NCBI RefSeq assembly: GCF_018729255.1
Contig: NZ_CP076061.1
Coordinates: forward strand, 496,001 to 560,000
Direction: 5' to 3'
Source of the DNA: Cupriavidus sp. EM10
GTDB lineage: Bacteria; Pseudomonadota; Gammaproteobacteria; Burkholderiales; Burkholderiaceae
DNA length: 64,000 bases
Shown here: in pieces, positions 1 through 8,827 of the stretch
Layout: every line of letters begins with the position of its first letter
Position numbering within the stretch: the stretch's first letter is position 1
Notes under the pieces: generated by a model
What the model was told of the DNA's origin: nothing
Database searches by the model: none
Seen by the model: the letters and a program-made list of their open reading frames with translations, nothing else
Position numbers and translations under genes: made by a program

Positions 1-417
1 CCCGCCAGCATCGCCGTGCGCGAGGTGCTGGCCGACCGTCTGGTGGCAGTGGTGCCGGTGGCGCATCCGCTGGCGGCAAGCGCGCAGGAGATCGATATCG
101 GCGCGCTGTCGGGCGAACGCTTCCTGCTGTTCCCGCGCGGCCTGGGTTGCGGCCTGTTCGACCACGCGACCACGCTGTGCAATCGGGCAGGCTTCGCCCC
201 AAACGTCGCGCAGGAAGCGCGCGAGGCCACCACGATCATCGGCCTGGTGGCCAGCGGCGCAGGGATTTCGGTATTGCCGCAGATCTATGCGCGCACGGGC
301 ATCCCCGGCGTGGCCTACCTGCCCATCGCCGGCCTGGACGCGGCCAGCCGCATCCTGATGGCACATCGCGCAGAGGCGCTGTCGCCGATCATGAAGAAGT
401 TCGTGGGGTATTTTTGA
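1..417 (+). CDS. LysR-type transcriptional regulator, C-terminal part
   Basis: This is the 3' part of a gene that starts before the window. The frame is open from base 1. The roughly 138 visible residues look like the second half of a LysR substrate-binding domain. They include the alternating hydrophobic run ending in a G-x-G-I-S-V-L-P motif, the standard C-terminal effector-domain signature in which a valine/leucine-proline step precedes the last helix. The DNA-binding helix-turn-helix is outside the window, so the target and ligand cannot be inferred. It is followed by two inverted hairpin repeats and then the convergent aminotransferase gene. Confidence 0.8.
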   Translation, partial: PASIAVREVLADRLVAVVPVAHPLAASAQEIDIGALSGERFLLFPRGLGCGLFDHATTLCNRAGFAPNVAQEAREATTIIGLVASGAGISVLPQIYARTGIPGVAYLPIAGLDAASRILMAHRAEALSPIMKKFVGYF

Positions 418-442
418 GGAAGGAGATACTCGTGGTCTGATT

Positions 443-481
443 CCCCTCTCCCGCTCGCGGGAGAGGGGTTAGGGGTGAGGG
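443..481. repeat. REP-like hairpin repeat, copy 1
   Basis: A 26-base near-perfect inverted repeat (CCCCTCTCCCGC / GCGGGAGAGGGG with a TC loop) is followed by the tail TTAGGGGTGAGGG. The same unit recurs at 527-573, 10998-11033, 26480-26520 and 26550-26594. Here the tail points toward copy 2, so the two form a tail-to-tail pair in the gap between two convergent genes. It may also act as a transcription barrier. Confidence 0.85.
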
Positions 482-526
482 TAATGCGGCTCTGCTTGCC
501 GACATATCGCGATTTGCACCGCTGAG

Positions 527-573
527 CCCTCACCCCGGCCCCTCTCCCGCCATGCGGGAGAGGGGAGCAAACC
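527..573. repeat. REP-like hairpin repeat, copy 2
   Basis: The tail CCCTCACCCCGGCC is followed by the hairpin CCTCTCCCGC-CAT-GCGGGAGAGG and then GAGCAAACC. It is in the opposite orientation to copy 1, with 45 bases between them, the arrangement of bacterial interspersed mosaic (REP pair) elements. The extra GAGCAAACC extension is shared with the copies at 10998 and 26550. Confidence 0.85.
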
Positions 574-583
574 GAAAGCAGAT

Positions 584-1800
584 TTAAGCCACTGCCGGCT
601 TGACCAGCCCGTCAGCGCGGAACATCGACTTGATGCCGCGTACGGCCTGGCGAATGCGCGATTCGTTTTCGATCAGGGCAAAGCGCACGTACTCGTCGCC
701 GTAGTCGCCAAAGCCGATACCCGGCGATACCGATACCTTGGCCTTGGCCAGCAGCTGCTTCGAGAATTCCAGCGAACCCAGCGCGCGATAGGGCTCGGGG
801 ATCCGCGTCCAGATATACATCGACGCCTTCGGGATGTCGACCTGCCAGCCGGCCTCGATCAGCCCGCGCGCCAGCACGTCGCGCCTTGCCTGGTACTGGG
901 CGGCGATCTCCTTCACGCACTGCTGGTCGCCTTCCAGCGCGGCGATGGCGGCAACCTGCAGCGGCGTGAACGTGCCGTAGTCGTGATAGCTCTTGATGCG
1001 CGTCAGCGCGGCCACCAGGTCGGGGTTGCCCACCATGAAACCAATGCGCCAGCCCGCCATGTTGTAGCTCTTGGACAGCGTGAAGAACTCCACGGCGATG
1101 TCCTTGGCGCCGGGCACCTGCATGATCGACGGCGCCTTCCAGCCGTCGAACACGATGTCCGCATAGGCCAGGTCGTGCACCACGAAGATGTCGTGCTTGC
1201 GCGCCAGCGCGATCACGCGCTCGAAGAAATCCAGTTCCACGCAGGCCGCCGTCGGATTCGACGGAAAGCCCAGCACGATCATCTTGGGCTTCGGGTAGCT
1301 GCCGCGGATCGCGCGTTCCAGTTCGGCAAAGAAGTCGATGTCCGGCGTCAGCGGCACCGAGCGGATATCGGCGCCGGCGATGACCGCACCGTAGATATGG
1401 ATCGGGTAGCTCGGATCGGGCACCAGCACCGTGTCGCCCCGGTCCAGCGTGGCCAGCATCAGGTGCGCCAGCCCTTCCTTCGACCCGATGGTGACGATGG
1501 CTTCCTTGTCCGGATCGATATCCACGTCGTAGCGGTCACGGTACCAGTGCGAGATGGCGCGGCGCAGGCGCGGGATGCCTTTCGACGCCGAATAGCCATG
1601 CGTATCGGGCCGCTGTGCAGCCTCCACGAGCTTGGCCACGATATGCGGCGGCGTGGCCCCGTCGGGGTTGCCCATGCTCATGTCGATGATGTCCTCGCCA
1701 CGGCGGCGGGCGGCCATCTTGAGCTCGGCGGTGATGTTGAAAACGTAGGGGGAAGACGATCGATGCGCGCAAAGCGGCGCTTGCCGGATTCGGCAGTCAT
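584..1800 (-). CDS. alaC: PLP-dependent aminotransferase, alanine transaminase type (frameshifted)
   Basis: Fold-type I aminotransferase of the AlaC/AlaT group, which interconverts pyruvate and alanine using glutamate in the cytoplasm. Visible are the substrate-side motif DMSMGNPDG, the nucleotide-fold segment GFPSNPTA, and the Schiff-base lysine in [12 protein letters not shown]. The natural start is ATG at 1800, preceded by AAGGA, giving [18 protein letters not shown]. The reading frame then has to change before [12 protein letters not shown]. The break lies in a run of five G (1748-1752) where six would restore one frame. An N-terminally garbled frame is also open to base 1903, but its first 50 residues do not look like this family. 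The single-base loss is most likely a sequence error, since the remaining 400 residues are intact. It stands alone between a convergent LysR gene and a lipoprotein gene. Confidence 0.85.
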
Positions 1801-1929
1801 GGAGGAGTCCTTTACGTAAGCGCCCGGAACCGTCCGAGCGACGTCGCAGCCGTTGTCTCGGCCACTGGGGACTGATATTAGCCAGCCGCGCCCGTTTGCA
1901 CAACGGGCCGGCCGCAAAAAATCAGGAAA

Positions 1930-2319
1930 TCAGAACATGCCGCCCGGCGGGCTGGTGGGCCGGTCGGCGGGCAGATTGCGCACGATGCAGTCCAGCGCGT
2001 CGGCATTGGGCTTGCTGCCGCCCATCGCGCCCGCGATCGAATCGCGATACTGGGGCACCGTGATGCGGTTGTAGTACAGCCGCGACGTCTGGTCGAGCCA
2101 GTAGACGTAGTTGCTGTCGCTGTCGTCCGAACCGCTGCGCAGCCATTCGCCCAGCGGCTGGCTGTTCAGGCGCGTGTTGGCACAGACGTTCTGGATCTTG
2201 TCGAGATAGTTGTTGAGGCCGCGCGCCTCGTAGTTGCGGAACGAATCGGGCGCGCAGGCGGCCAGTCCGATCGAGGCAGTCAGCATGGCAATCGGCAACA
2301 ACGGGCGAAGGCTCGGCAT
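1930..2319 (-). CDS. Small predicted lipoprotein, function unknown
   Basis: This is a 129-residue protein with a short basic N-terminus, a hydrophobic stretch and the lipobox LAAC, so Cys22 should be lipidated after signal peptidase II cleavage. The mature part is polar and aromatic-rich, with no domain I recognise, and ends in a PPGGMF tail. It follows the siderophore-reductase gene on the same strand after a 71-base gap. It may be transcribed with it, but nothing in the sequence proves a functional link. Confidence 0.75.
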   Translation of the reverse strand: MPSLRPLLPIAMLTASIGLAACAPDSFRNYEARGLNNYLDKIQNVCANTRLNSQPLGEWLRSGSDDSDSNYVYWLDQTSRLYYNRITVPQYRDSIAGAMGGSKPNADALDCIVRNLPADRPTSPPGGMF

Positions 2320-2390
2320 GGCAGGTTCCGTGGCAATGAGGGTCTACGCAGTGTAGCCGTGCCGCATCGCCCCGCAAACCACACTTTGGG

Positions 2391-3233
2391 TTAGTCGTCG
2401 ATCGTTTCGTGAACGGCCGCGTTGCCACGCTTCCAGTAGGCCGACGCCCGGATGCGCGTCTTGTGGATGCCGCGCTCCTCCACCAGGTACTTGCGCACGT
2501 CGCGCATCGCCGCGCCTTCGCCGGCCGCCCAGACGTAGCCCTCGCCGGCCGGCAGGCTCAGCCAGCGCAGCGTGGGCACCAGCTGGCTGCCCTCGGAAGC
2601 GGGCTCGCCGTCCTCGGCACGATGTTCGTCCCGATGAATCCAGTGCACCTCGGCATGCGGCCCGGTGGCCAGCGGAATGCGCGCAGATTCGTCGGCCACC
2701 TCGGCCACGACGATCACGCGGGCATCCGGCCCCAGTTCCTCGATACGGCGGCCGATGGCCGGCAGCGCCGTATCGTCGCCGATCAGCAGGTGCCAGTCGA
2801 ACGCGCGCGGGATCACGAACGATCCGCGCGGGCCGCCCACGCCCAGGTACTGGCCCGGCTGCGCCTGCGCGGCCCAGGTGGATGCGGGGCCGTCGCCATG
2901 CAGCACGAATTCGATATCAAGTTCGCGGGCGGCATTGTCGTAGCGGCGCGGCGTGTAGTCGCGCGCCTGGGGGCGCGGCTGGTCCTCGGGAAATTTGATG
3001 CCGTCCGGTCCCACCTGTGGCAGCACCGGCTTGTCGGTGCCGCCTTCGGGAAAGAACACCTTGACGTGGTCGTCGAACGATCCGGAAACAAAGTCCGCCA
3101 GGTCATCGCCGCCCAGCGTCACGCGCAGCAGTTGCGGCGACACCTGGCGGGTGCGCAGCACCTTGAGCAGCCGCATCTTCAGCGGATGGCGCACGCGTTG
3201 TACGGTCAGGTCTCGGGTATCGGTCATCTTCAC
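2391..3233 (-). CDS. yqjH: Siderophore-interacting protein / ferric-siderophore reductase (YqjH/ViuB family)
   Basis: This 280-residue flavoprotein of the SIP family releases iron from imported ferric siderophores by NAD(P)H-dependent reduction in the cytoplasm. An N-terminal FAD-binding beta-barrel domain carries the family motif RDYTPRRYD (isoalloxazine and phosphate contacts) and the GPRGSF loop. A C-terminal SIP domain follows, with the segment WAAGEGAAMRDVRKYL near the end, which is characteristic of the family. The start ATG overlaps the stop of the PadR regulator gene by four bases (ATGA), so the two are translationally coupled. This mirrors the E. coli yqjI-yqjH pair, where the PadR-type protein represses the reductase. 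Confidence 0.9.
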   Translation of the reverse strand: MKMTDTRDLTVQRVRHPLKMRLLKVLRTRQVSPQLLRVTLGGDDLADFVSGSFDDHVKVFFPEGGTDKPVLPQVGPDGIKFPEDQPRPQARDYTPRRYDNAARELDIEFVLHGDGPASTWAAQAQPGQYLGVGGPRGSFVIPRAFDWHLLIGDDTALPAIGRRIEELGPDARVIVVAEVADESARIPLATGPHAEVHWIHRDEHRAEDGEPASEGSQLVPTLRWLSLPAGEGYVWAAGEGAAMRDVRKYLVEERGIHKTRIRASAYWKRGNAAVHETIDD

Positions 3234-3955
3234 TCCGGTTGGTTGGCGCCGTGCTCGCCGCGCTCAATTTCGTCGGCCGCGCGTTCGAGAATGGCCGCGA
3301 TGCGGCGCTGCTCGTCGGCCGTGGCGCCGCTGCGCATCATCAGGGCCTGCTTCAGGCGCCCGCGCGCCTGCACCAGCTCGGGCGCCCAGCCGCCCTCCTC
3401 GACATCGCGTTGCGGCTGGCCGCTCATGGCGCGACGCATGAAATCCATCTTGCGCGCCACGTGCTGCAGGCGCGCTACCATCTGCTCCAGCCGCGCGCGA
3501 TTCTGGTCCAGATAGGCGCGGCCCGCTTCCGACAGCTGGTAGCGCTTCTTGTTGCCTTCCAGGTCCACCGTGGCGTAGCCGACGTCTTCCAGGAAGGTCA
3601 GCGCTGGATACACCACGCCCGGGCTCGGCTTGTAGAAGCCGCCGGTGCGGGTTTCCAGCGCCTTGATCAGCTCATAGCCGTGCGATGGCTTCTCGTCGAG
3701 CAGCGAAAGCAGCAGCAATTGCAGGTCCTCGGCGCTGAACTTGCGGCCACGGCGCAGGTTTTCGCCGTCGAAACCGTCGCCATCGCCGTCGAATCCGCCA
3801 CCGCCCTGCGACCAGAAACCGCCGCCCCGGCCGCCCATCATGCCCATCAGTTTCATCGCCATCATGGCGCGCATGCCGCGATGGTGCTTGCCGTGATGGC
3901 CGCAGTGGCCGCTTGTGTGGTGGTGCCCGTGCACCCGATCGAAATGGTGTCGCAT
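3230..3955 (-). CDS. yqjI: PadR-family repressor with His-rich N-terminus, YqjI-like
   Basis: The protein has 241 residues. The first ~27 are extremely His-rich (clusters HH, HHH, HCGHH and HH), followed by a Met/Gly-rich linker and a PadR winged helix (about residues 75-150) with the family segment SHGYELIKALE and the wing region VYPALTFLEDVGY. A C-terminal helical region suits dimerisation. In E. coli YqjI the His/Cys-rich extension binds nickel or iron and lifts repression of yqjH. The same layout and the coupled downstream reductase support that role here. A strong AT-rich palindrome sits just upstream, the expected autoregulatory operator. Confidence 0.88.
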   Translation of the reverse strand: MRHHFDRVHGHHHTSGHCGHHGKHHRGMRAMMAMKLMGMMGGRGGGFWSQGGGGFDGDGDGFDGENLRRGRKFSAEDLQLLLLSLLDEKPSHGYELIKALETRTGGFYKPSPGVVYPALTFLEDVGYATVDLEGNKKRYQLSEAGRAYLDQNRARLEQMVARLQHVARKMDFMRRAMSGQPQRDVEEGGWAPELVQARGRLKQALMMRSGATADEQRRIAAILERAADEIERGEHGANQPE

Positions 3956-3967
3956 CGTTCACTCCGT

Positions 3968-4011
3968 TATATCGTAAGACATATCGTAAGATATATATCG
4001 TACGATATATA
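3968..4011. promoter_or_regulatory. YqjI-type operator array
   Basis: A perfect 20-base palindrome TATATATCGTACGATATATA lies at 3992-4011. Two more copies of its half-site ATATCGTAAGA start at 3969 and 3981. The half-sites are 12-14 bases apart and lie 14 bases upstream of the PadR gene. They are the only markedly AT-rich stretch nearby. TATATC/GATATA inverted repeats are the known target type of E. coli YqjI. The array lies between divergent genes and could affect the isomerase gene too. Confidence 0.8.
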
Positions 4012-4103
4012 GTCAAGGCGAATTCTTGATGTCGACGCGCCCAAGTTCCTGTCACAATGCAAGTCACCCGAATATAACGAGCACACCACAACGGAGACAG
4101 GCA

Positions 4104-4697
4104 ATGACCAGGCAGGTGGAATTCTTCTTTGACTTCGGCAGCCCCTACTCGTACCTGGCGTACAAGGAATTGCCGCGCGTGGCGGCGCGGACTGGCGCCA
4201 CCATCGTGTGGCGGCCCATGCTGCTGGGCGGCGTGTTCAAGGCCACGGGCAACCATAGCCCGATGGAGATTCCCGCCAAGCGGCAATGGTCCGACGGCGA
4301 TCTCGATTGCTGGGCGCGACGCTATGGCGCGCCGTTCCGGCTCAATCCGCACTTTCCGATCAATACGCTGGCGCTGATGCGCGGCGCGATCGGCTACCAG
4401 CGCAAAGGCGAGGCCGAGTTCCACCGGTATGTGGACGCAATCTTCACGGCGATGTGGGAAACGGGCAGGAACCTGAACGATCCGGTCGAAATCGGCAAGG
4501 TGCTGGTGGCGGCGGGGCTGGACCCGCGCGAGGCGCTGGCGATGCTGGACGACGCCGAAGTCAAGGCCGACCTCAAGCGCGTGACCGAGGAAGCCGTGGC
4601 GCGCGGCATCTTTGGCGCGCCCAGCTTCATCGTGGGCGACAAGCTGTACTGGGGCAACGACCGGCTGCTGTTCGTCGAGGAACAACTGGCCGGCTAG
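4104..4697 (+). CDS. 2-hydroxychromene-2-carboxylate isomerase / DsbA-family oxidoreductase
   Basis: This 197-residue protein has the thioredoxin-like fold with helical insertion seen in HCCA isomerases and kappa-class glutathione transferases. The N-terminal motif FFFDFGSPYSYLA carries the Ser-Pro-Tyr used instead of a CxxC active site (Ser about residue 13). The C-terminal FGAPSFIVGDKLYWGNDRL is the diagnostic cis-proline region. The start at 4104 is chosen because GGAGAC precedes it and the family motif begins right after it. An upstream in-frame ATG at 4026 would add unlikely residues. It is a glutathione-dependent isomerase of aromatic degradation or a detoxification enzyme; the substrate is unknown. 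Confidence 0.85.
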   Translation: MTRQVEFFFDFGSPYSYLAYKELPRVAARTGATIVWRPMLLGGVFKATGNHSPMEIPAKRQWSDGDLDCWARRYGAPFRLNPHFPINTLALMRGAIGYQRKGEAEFHRYVDAIFTAMWETGRNLNDPVEIGKVLVAAGLDPREALAMLDDAEVKADLKRVTEEAVARGIFGAPSFIVGDKLYWGNDRLLFVEEQLAG

Positions 4698-4712
4698 TTC
4701 TCCATCGCGGAA

Positions 4713-6256
4713 TCAGGCCAGCCGGAACGTCGCCACGGCGGCGGCCAGCTGGTTGGCCTGCGATTCGAGCGAATCGGCGGCGGCGGCCGCCTGCTCCACC
4801 AGCGCGGCGTTCTGCTGGTTGACCTGCTCCATCTGCGACACCGCTTCGCTGACTTGCGTGATGCCGCTCGACTGCTCGATCGATGCCGCCGAGATCTCGC
4901 TGACGGTATCGGCCAGGCGCTTCACCGCCGCCACGATTTCCTCGATCGTGCTGCCGGCCTGCTCCACCTGCTGGCTGCCCGCGTCCACCCTGTCCACCGA
5001 CGAATCGATCAGGCCCTTGATTTCCTTGGCCGCATTGGCGCTGCGCTGCGCCAGGCTGCGCACCTCGCCAGCCACCACGGCAAACCCGCGCCCCTGCTCG
5101 CCCGCGCGCGCCGCTTCCACGGCGGCGTTCAGGGCCAGGATATTGGTCTGGAACGCAATGCCGTCGATCACGCCGATGATGTCGACGATCTTCTGCGAGC
5201 TGGTGTTGATCTCGCTCATCGTATGCACCACGCCGCGCACCACCTCGCCGCCGCGTGCGGCCAGGTCCGCCGCGTTGCGCGCCAGGGAACTGGCATGCGT
5301 GGCGCTTTCCGCGTTGTTGCCGACGGTGGACGTCAGCTGTTCCATGCTGGCCGCCGTTTGCTCCAGCGCCGACGACTGTTCCTCGGTACGCGAGGACAGG
5401 TCCGTGTTGCCGGCCGCGATCTCGCGCGCGCCGGTGGTCACGGCATCGGAGCCCGCACGCACCTTCGACACCGTCTGCGTCAGGCCCGACTGCATGCGCG
5501 ACACCGCATCGAGCAGCTGGCCGATTTCATTGCGGCCGGCCTGCGGCACCTTGATCGTCAGGTCGCCATCGGCCACGCGCATGATCAGGTCGCGCGCCAG
5601 GTACAGCGGCGTCACCACCAGACGGCGCAGCGCCAGATGCACCACCACGATCAGGCCGGCGGACATCGCCAGGCCCACGCATACCAGCAGGATCACACGG
5701 TTCAGCCGCTGGCGGCCTTCGCCCGCCGCGTCGTCGTTCAGCTTCTCGGCAAACTGTTGAAAGCGTTCCACTCCGGCCGAGTATTTGGCGCCGGACGACG
5801 TGATGTCCTTGTCGTTGATGGCCGCATAGCCGTCCGGATCGCCCTTGCGTAGCGCATCCAGGCCCCGCTGCACCACATCCATGTGGGCGCGGCCGGCGGC
5901 GATGATGTCGTCGCGCGTGGAAGCATCCTGTTCGGGGAAGGCAGCAGCTTTCTCGAACTTTTCCAGCTCGTCCTTCGACTTGCCGATCGACTTGGTGGCG
6001 CTGGCCAGCGCGTCATCGTTGACCTGGCCGCTGGCCTTGGCCGAACTGTACGCGCGCGTCAGCGCGGAGCGCGCGCGTGTCATGTCCTTGTAGGCGTCGT
6101 TGAGCAGGATCGCCCGCGACGAAATCAGGTGGATGCGTTCGGCGGCATCGCTGCTGGCGCTCAGCTGACTGACACCCAGCACGGCGCCAAACACGATCAT
6201 CAGGCCAAAATCACAAGCGTCGCCAGCAGGCCATGGCGAATACTGAGGTTGTTCAT
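4713..6256 (-). CDS. Methyl-accepting chemotaxis protein, Tar/Tsr-like (frameshifted near N-terminus)
   Basis: A transmembrane chemoreceptor of about 514 residues. It has a first membrane helix, a four-helix-bundle periplasmic ligand domain, a second membrane helix (around GRQRLNRVILLVCVGLAMS), a HAMP domain, and a long cytoplasmic coiled coil with the hairpin tip [21 protein letters not shown], which contacts CheA/CheW. The natural start at 6256 gives MNNLSIRHGLLATLVILA. The frame breaks at 6203-6204, where one base is missing before LMIVFGAVLGV. The rest is intact. A sigma-28-like promoter lies at 6291-6317. It has no C-terminal NWETF pentapeptide. The ligand is unknown. Confidence 0.88.
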
Positions 6257-6290
6257 CAGGGGGCTCTACACGTATGGGTTCAGCCCAGCC

Positions 6291-6317
6291 TTAACGTCCC
6301 CCGTTCTTAAACCTTGA
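6291..6317 (-). promoter_or_regulatory. Candidate sigma-28 (FliA) promoter of the chemoreceptor gene
   Basis: On the minus strand TCAAGGTT, an 11-base spacer and GACGTTAA resemble the flagellar consensus TAAAGTTT-N11-GCCGATAA at 12 of 16 positions. It lies about 35 bases upstream of the receptor start. FliA control of chemoreceptors is well established in motile proteobacteria. Confidence 0.55.
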
Positions 6318-6462
6318 GACGCACGATGCACAGCCTTTGCGTTACATCAAATTGGAGGCAGGACACGTGTCTCATACGGCACCCCAGACTGGACATCTCG
6401 CACACCGTGGTACGCTGTGGCTCGCCTTTCACCCGTGCCGCAAACTCCCCCTCTCTATCGTC

Positions 6463-7611
6463 ATGACCATCGCCTTCGATCTGCCGCCGACCGCGCGGCC
6501 GGGCCAGCCCGCCGATACCATCGACACCCCTTCGCTGGTCCTGGATCTCGATCTCTTTGCCGCCAACGTCGGCCGCATGCAAGCCGCCGCCGACCGTGCC
6601 GGCATCCTGCTGCGGCCGCATGCCAAGGCGCACAAGTGTCCCGACATCTCGCTGGCGCAGATCGCCCGGGGCGCGGTGGGCATCTGCTGCCAGAAGGTCA
6701 GCGAGGCCATTCCGTTCGTGCGCGCCGGCGTGCGCGACATCCATATCAGCAACGAAGTGGCCAGCCCCGCCAAGGCGGCGTTGCTGGCCGAACTGGCACG
6801 GCATGCCACGCTGAGCGTGTGCGTCGATGACCTCGCGCAGGTCGGTGCCCTGGCCGCAGCCACGGCGGCGGCCGGCAGCAAGCTTGGTGTGTTCGTCGAG
6901 GTCAATGTCGGCCAGGGCCGTTGCGGCGTGACCGACCCGGCGGCGATGCTGGCGCTGGTGGAACGCATCGCGCAGCATGGCCAGTTGACGATGCGCGGGC
7001 TGCAGGCCTATCACGGCGGCATCCAGCACCTGCGCGGCTGGAACGAGCGGCGCGATGGCGCGGCGCGGGCGGCTGATCGCACGGGCAGCTTCATTGCGCG
7101 GCTCGATGCGGCCGGCGTGCGCTGCGACGTGGTCACGGGCGGCGGCAGCGGCAGCGTGGAGTTCGACCTGGCCAGCGGTGTCTATACCGAGATCCAGCCC
7201 GGTTCCTATGTCTTCATGGATGCCGACTATGGCGCCAACGACTACGCGGGGACGCTGCGCTTCGACCACAGCCTGTTTATCGCCACGGCCGTGATGAGCG
7301 TTGCGGCCGGGGATCGTGTGGTGGTGGATGCCGGACTGAAGTCGATGGCCGTGGATTCCGGGCTGCCATGGATCTGGACCGACGGCGCGCGGTCGACGTC
7401 GCTCGACTACGTGGCGGCCAACGACGAACACGGCATCGTGATGCCGAAACAGGAAGACCTGACGGGCAAGCTGCCCGCGCTGGGCAGCCGGATGATGCTG
7501 GTGCCCGGCCACTGCGATCCCACGTTGAATCTCTACGACGAGATCGTGGGCATCCGGGGGGACGTGGTGGAAAGTGTCTGGCCGATATCGGCGCGCGGGC
7601 TGAGCCGCTAG
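6463..7611 (+). CDS. D-threonine aldolase / D-serine deaminase-like PLP enzyme
   Basis: This 382-residue protein has the fold-type III (alanine-racemase-like) TIM barrel. The PLP lysine is in LLRPHAKAHKC (Lys55), and the C-terminal metal site is GHCDPT, whose His350-x-Asp352 pair matches the Mn-binding residues of bacterial D-threonine aldolases. The reaction would be retro-aldol cleavage of D-3-hydroxy-amino acids, such as D-threonine to glycine and acetaldehyde. The start at 6463 (MTIAFDLPP) is preferred because the upstream extension to 6337 has no family similarity and crosses the chemoreceptor promoter zone. It is monocistronic and convergent with the next gene. Confidence 0.85.
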   Translation: MTIAFDLPPTARPGQPADTIDTPSLVLDLDLFAANVGRMQAAADRAGILLRPHAKAHKCPDISLAQIARGAVGICCQKVSEAIPFVRAGVRDIHISNEVASPAKAALLAELARHATLSVCVDDLAQVGALAAATAAAGSKLGVFVEVNVGQGRCGVTDPAAMLALVERIAQHGQLTMRGLQAYHGGIQHLRGWNERRDGAARAADRTGSFIARLDAAGVRCDVVTGGGSGSVEFDLASGVYTEIQPGSYVFMDADYGANDYAGTLRFDHSLFIATAVMSVAAGDRVVVDAGLKSMAVDSGLPWIWTDGARSTSLDYVAANDEHGIVMPKQEDLTGKLPALGSRMMLVPGHCDPTLNLYDEIVGIRGDVVESVWPISARGLSR

Positions 7612-7627
7612 CCTCAGGCCCCGAGGT

Positions 7628-8110
7628 TCAGGCGGACTGGGCTACCAGTTCGACCAGGTCGGCAGGCACCCACGCGGCGCCGGTCCATTTTTCGAATCGC
7701 AGATCGTCCAGAGGCACGTCGGTCAGCGTGCCGATCCAGTCGGTGGGCGCCGCGCCGCAGCGCAGGCCGCTGGCCACCATCGTCATGGCCTCGGGCACGT
7801 CGATATCGGCCACGCGCGTGACCGTTGGCCACGGCAGCAGGCGCATGTCGTGCTCGGGCAGGCCAAATCGGTAAAGACCGAAGCGCGTGTGCAATGCGGC
7901 ACGCGACAACGCCTGCCTGGCCTGACTCAGCCCGTCGTCGCGCGTGGCGGACGGGTCCCATTGCTGGTTGCGCGAAAACCAGAGAATCCCGTCACCGGAT
8001 CGTGGTGCCGAGCCATGTGCGGCGGCAGGCATCAGCCGGCCCGAACGCGCAATGGCGACCAGCGGGGTACCTACCGTGTAATGCCAGACGTAACCGGTTT
8101 CGTTTTCCAT
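7628..8110 (-). CDS. Conserved-type hypothetical protein, 160 aa
   Basis: I do not recognise the family. The start ATG at 8110 has a clean AGGAG seven bases upstream, while the frame stays open to 8236 without a comparable site. The protein begins MENETGYVWHYTVGTPLVAIARSG. A Trp-His-Tyr-Thr block followed by an IxxSGxLxP-like turn is seen in several small families of unknown function. The rest is rich in Trp, Arg and Asp with no membrane segment or signal peptide, so it is probably cytosolic. It ends 17 bases from the convergent aldolase gene. Confidence 0.65.
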   Translation of the reverse strand: MENETGYVWHYTVGTPLVAIARSGRLMPAAAHGSAPRSGDGILWFSRNQQWDPSATRDDGLSQARQALSRAALHTRFGLYRFGLPEHDMRLLPWPTVTRVADIDVPEAMTMVASGLRCGAAPTDWIGTLTDVPLDDLRFEKWTGAAWVPADLVELVAQSA

Positions 8111-8580
8111 ATGCAGCTCCTGCGAACGCCCTTTCCGCCTACCACTTTGGTGGCGGCATGCCCCGTTTACAAGCAAGGTCACGGCATGTTGCAACCGCAA
8201 CAAGGATCGAGCAAAAGGTCTCGTTACGCGCGTCACTTCCCTGCAGGCCAGAACTGGCGCGGCTTCCCGAAATTCTGCGAATGTCGCTGCTTTGGCGCAC
8301 CCGTCTGCGATTTGAGGGAAACGTCTAAAACCTTAGCACACGACGTGGTGCATCGCAGCAGAAATTACGTGGAAAAAGGCCGGCGAAATGGCCGGCCCGG
8401 CCATCTCCGCGCCTGTTTGCTTTGTATGCAATGTCTGGACATTGGCCGCAAAAATCCCCGATAGCGATATCGGAAATCTTGTCTCGCATGTCACCCGGGT
8501 GACCTGTCCGCTGCTTACGCTGCCGGACGCATCGCACGCCACGCGCTGCAACTTGCCATTCCCCGCACGAGACACCGACC
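8111..8580. other. 470-base intergenic region upstream of the phospholipase genes
   Basis: No gene is visible. It holds two perfect inverted repeats close to the lipoprotein start: CCGATA-GCGA-TATCGG at 8458-8473 and the 14-base palindrome GTCACCCGGGTGAC at 8490-8503. Both are plausible regulator sites for the phospholipase unit. No convincing Pho box or terminator was found. Confidence 0.5.
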
Positions 8581-8763
8581 ATGACCGAAGCCCTTCGAAC
8601 CGTTGCCCGGCGCCGCCCGCTGGGCATGCTGGCCGCCCTGCTGCTCTGCACGGCCCTCACTGCCTGTGGCGGCGACAGCGACAGCACGCCGCCCGCGAAC
8701 AATCCGGGCAGCCCGGGCACCGGCACGCCCGCTGCCAAGCCGCAATTGAAGTGTGCGCCCTGA
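8581..8763 (+). CDS. Small lipoprotein upstream of phospholipase C
   Basis: A 60-residue protein with an Arg-rich N-terminus, hydrophobic core and lipobox LTAC, predicting lipidation at Cys29. The mature part is only about 32 residues: Gly/Asp/Ser-, Pro- and Asn-rich, with a cysteine in the final LKCAP. It lies 65 bases upstream of, and co-directional with, the phospholipase C gene. It may be a tether or accessory, but a short disordered lipopeptide gives no direct clue. Confidence 0.65.
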   Translation: MTEALRTVARRRPLGMLAALLLCTALTACGGDSDSTPPANNPGSPGTGTPAAKPQLKCAP

Positions 8764-8827
8764 TTGCCGCGCCAGACCCCGTACGCCATCCACAGACCGC
8801 GCATTTGACGCCTCAGGGCAATCCGAC

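Noticed and set aside
8481..8520. Pho box upstream of phospholipase C
   Set aside because: A TGTCAC occurs inside the palindrome and a CTGTCC follows, but the required second CTGTCAT-like half at 11-base spacing is missing.
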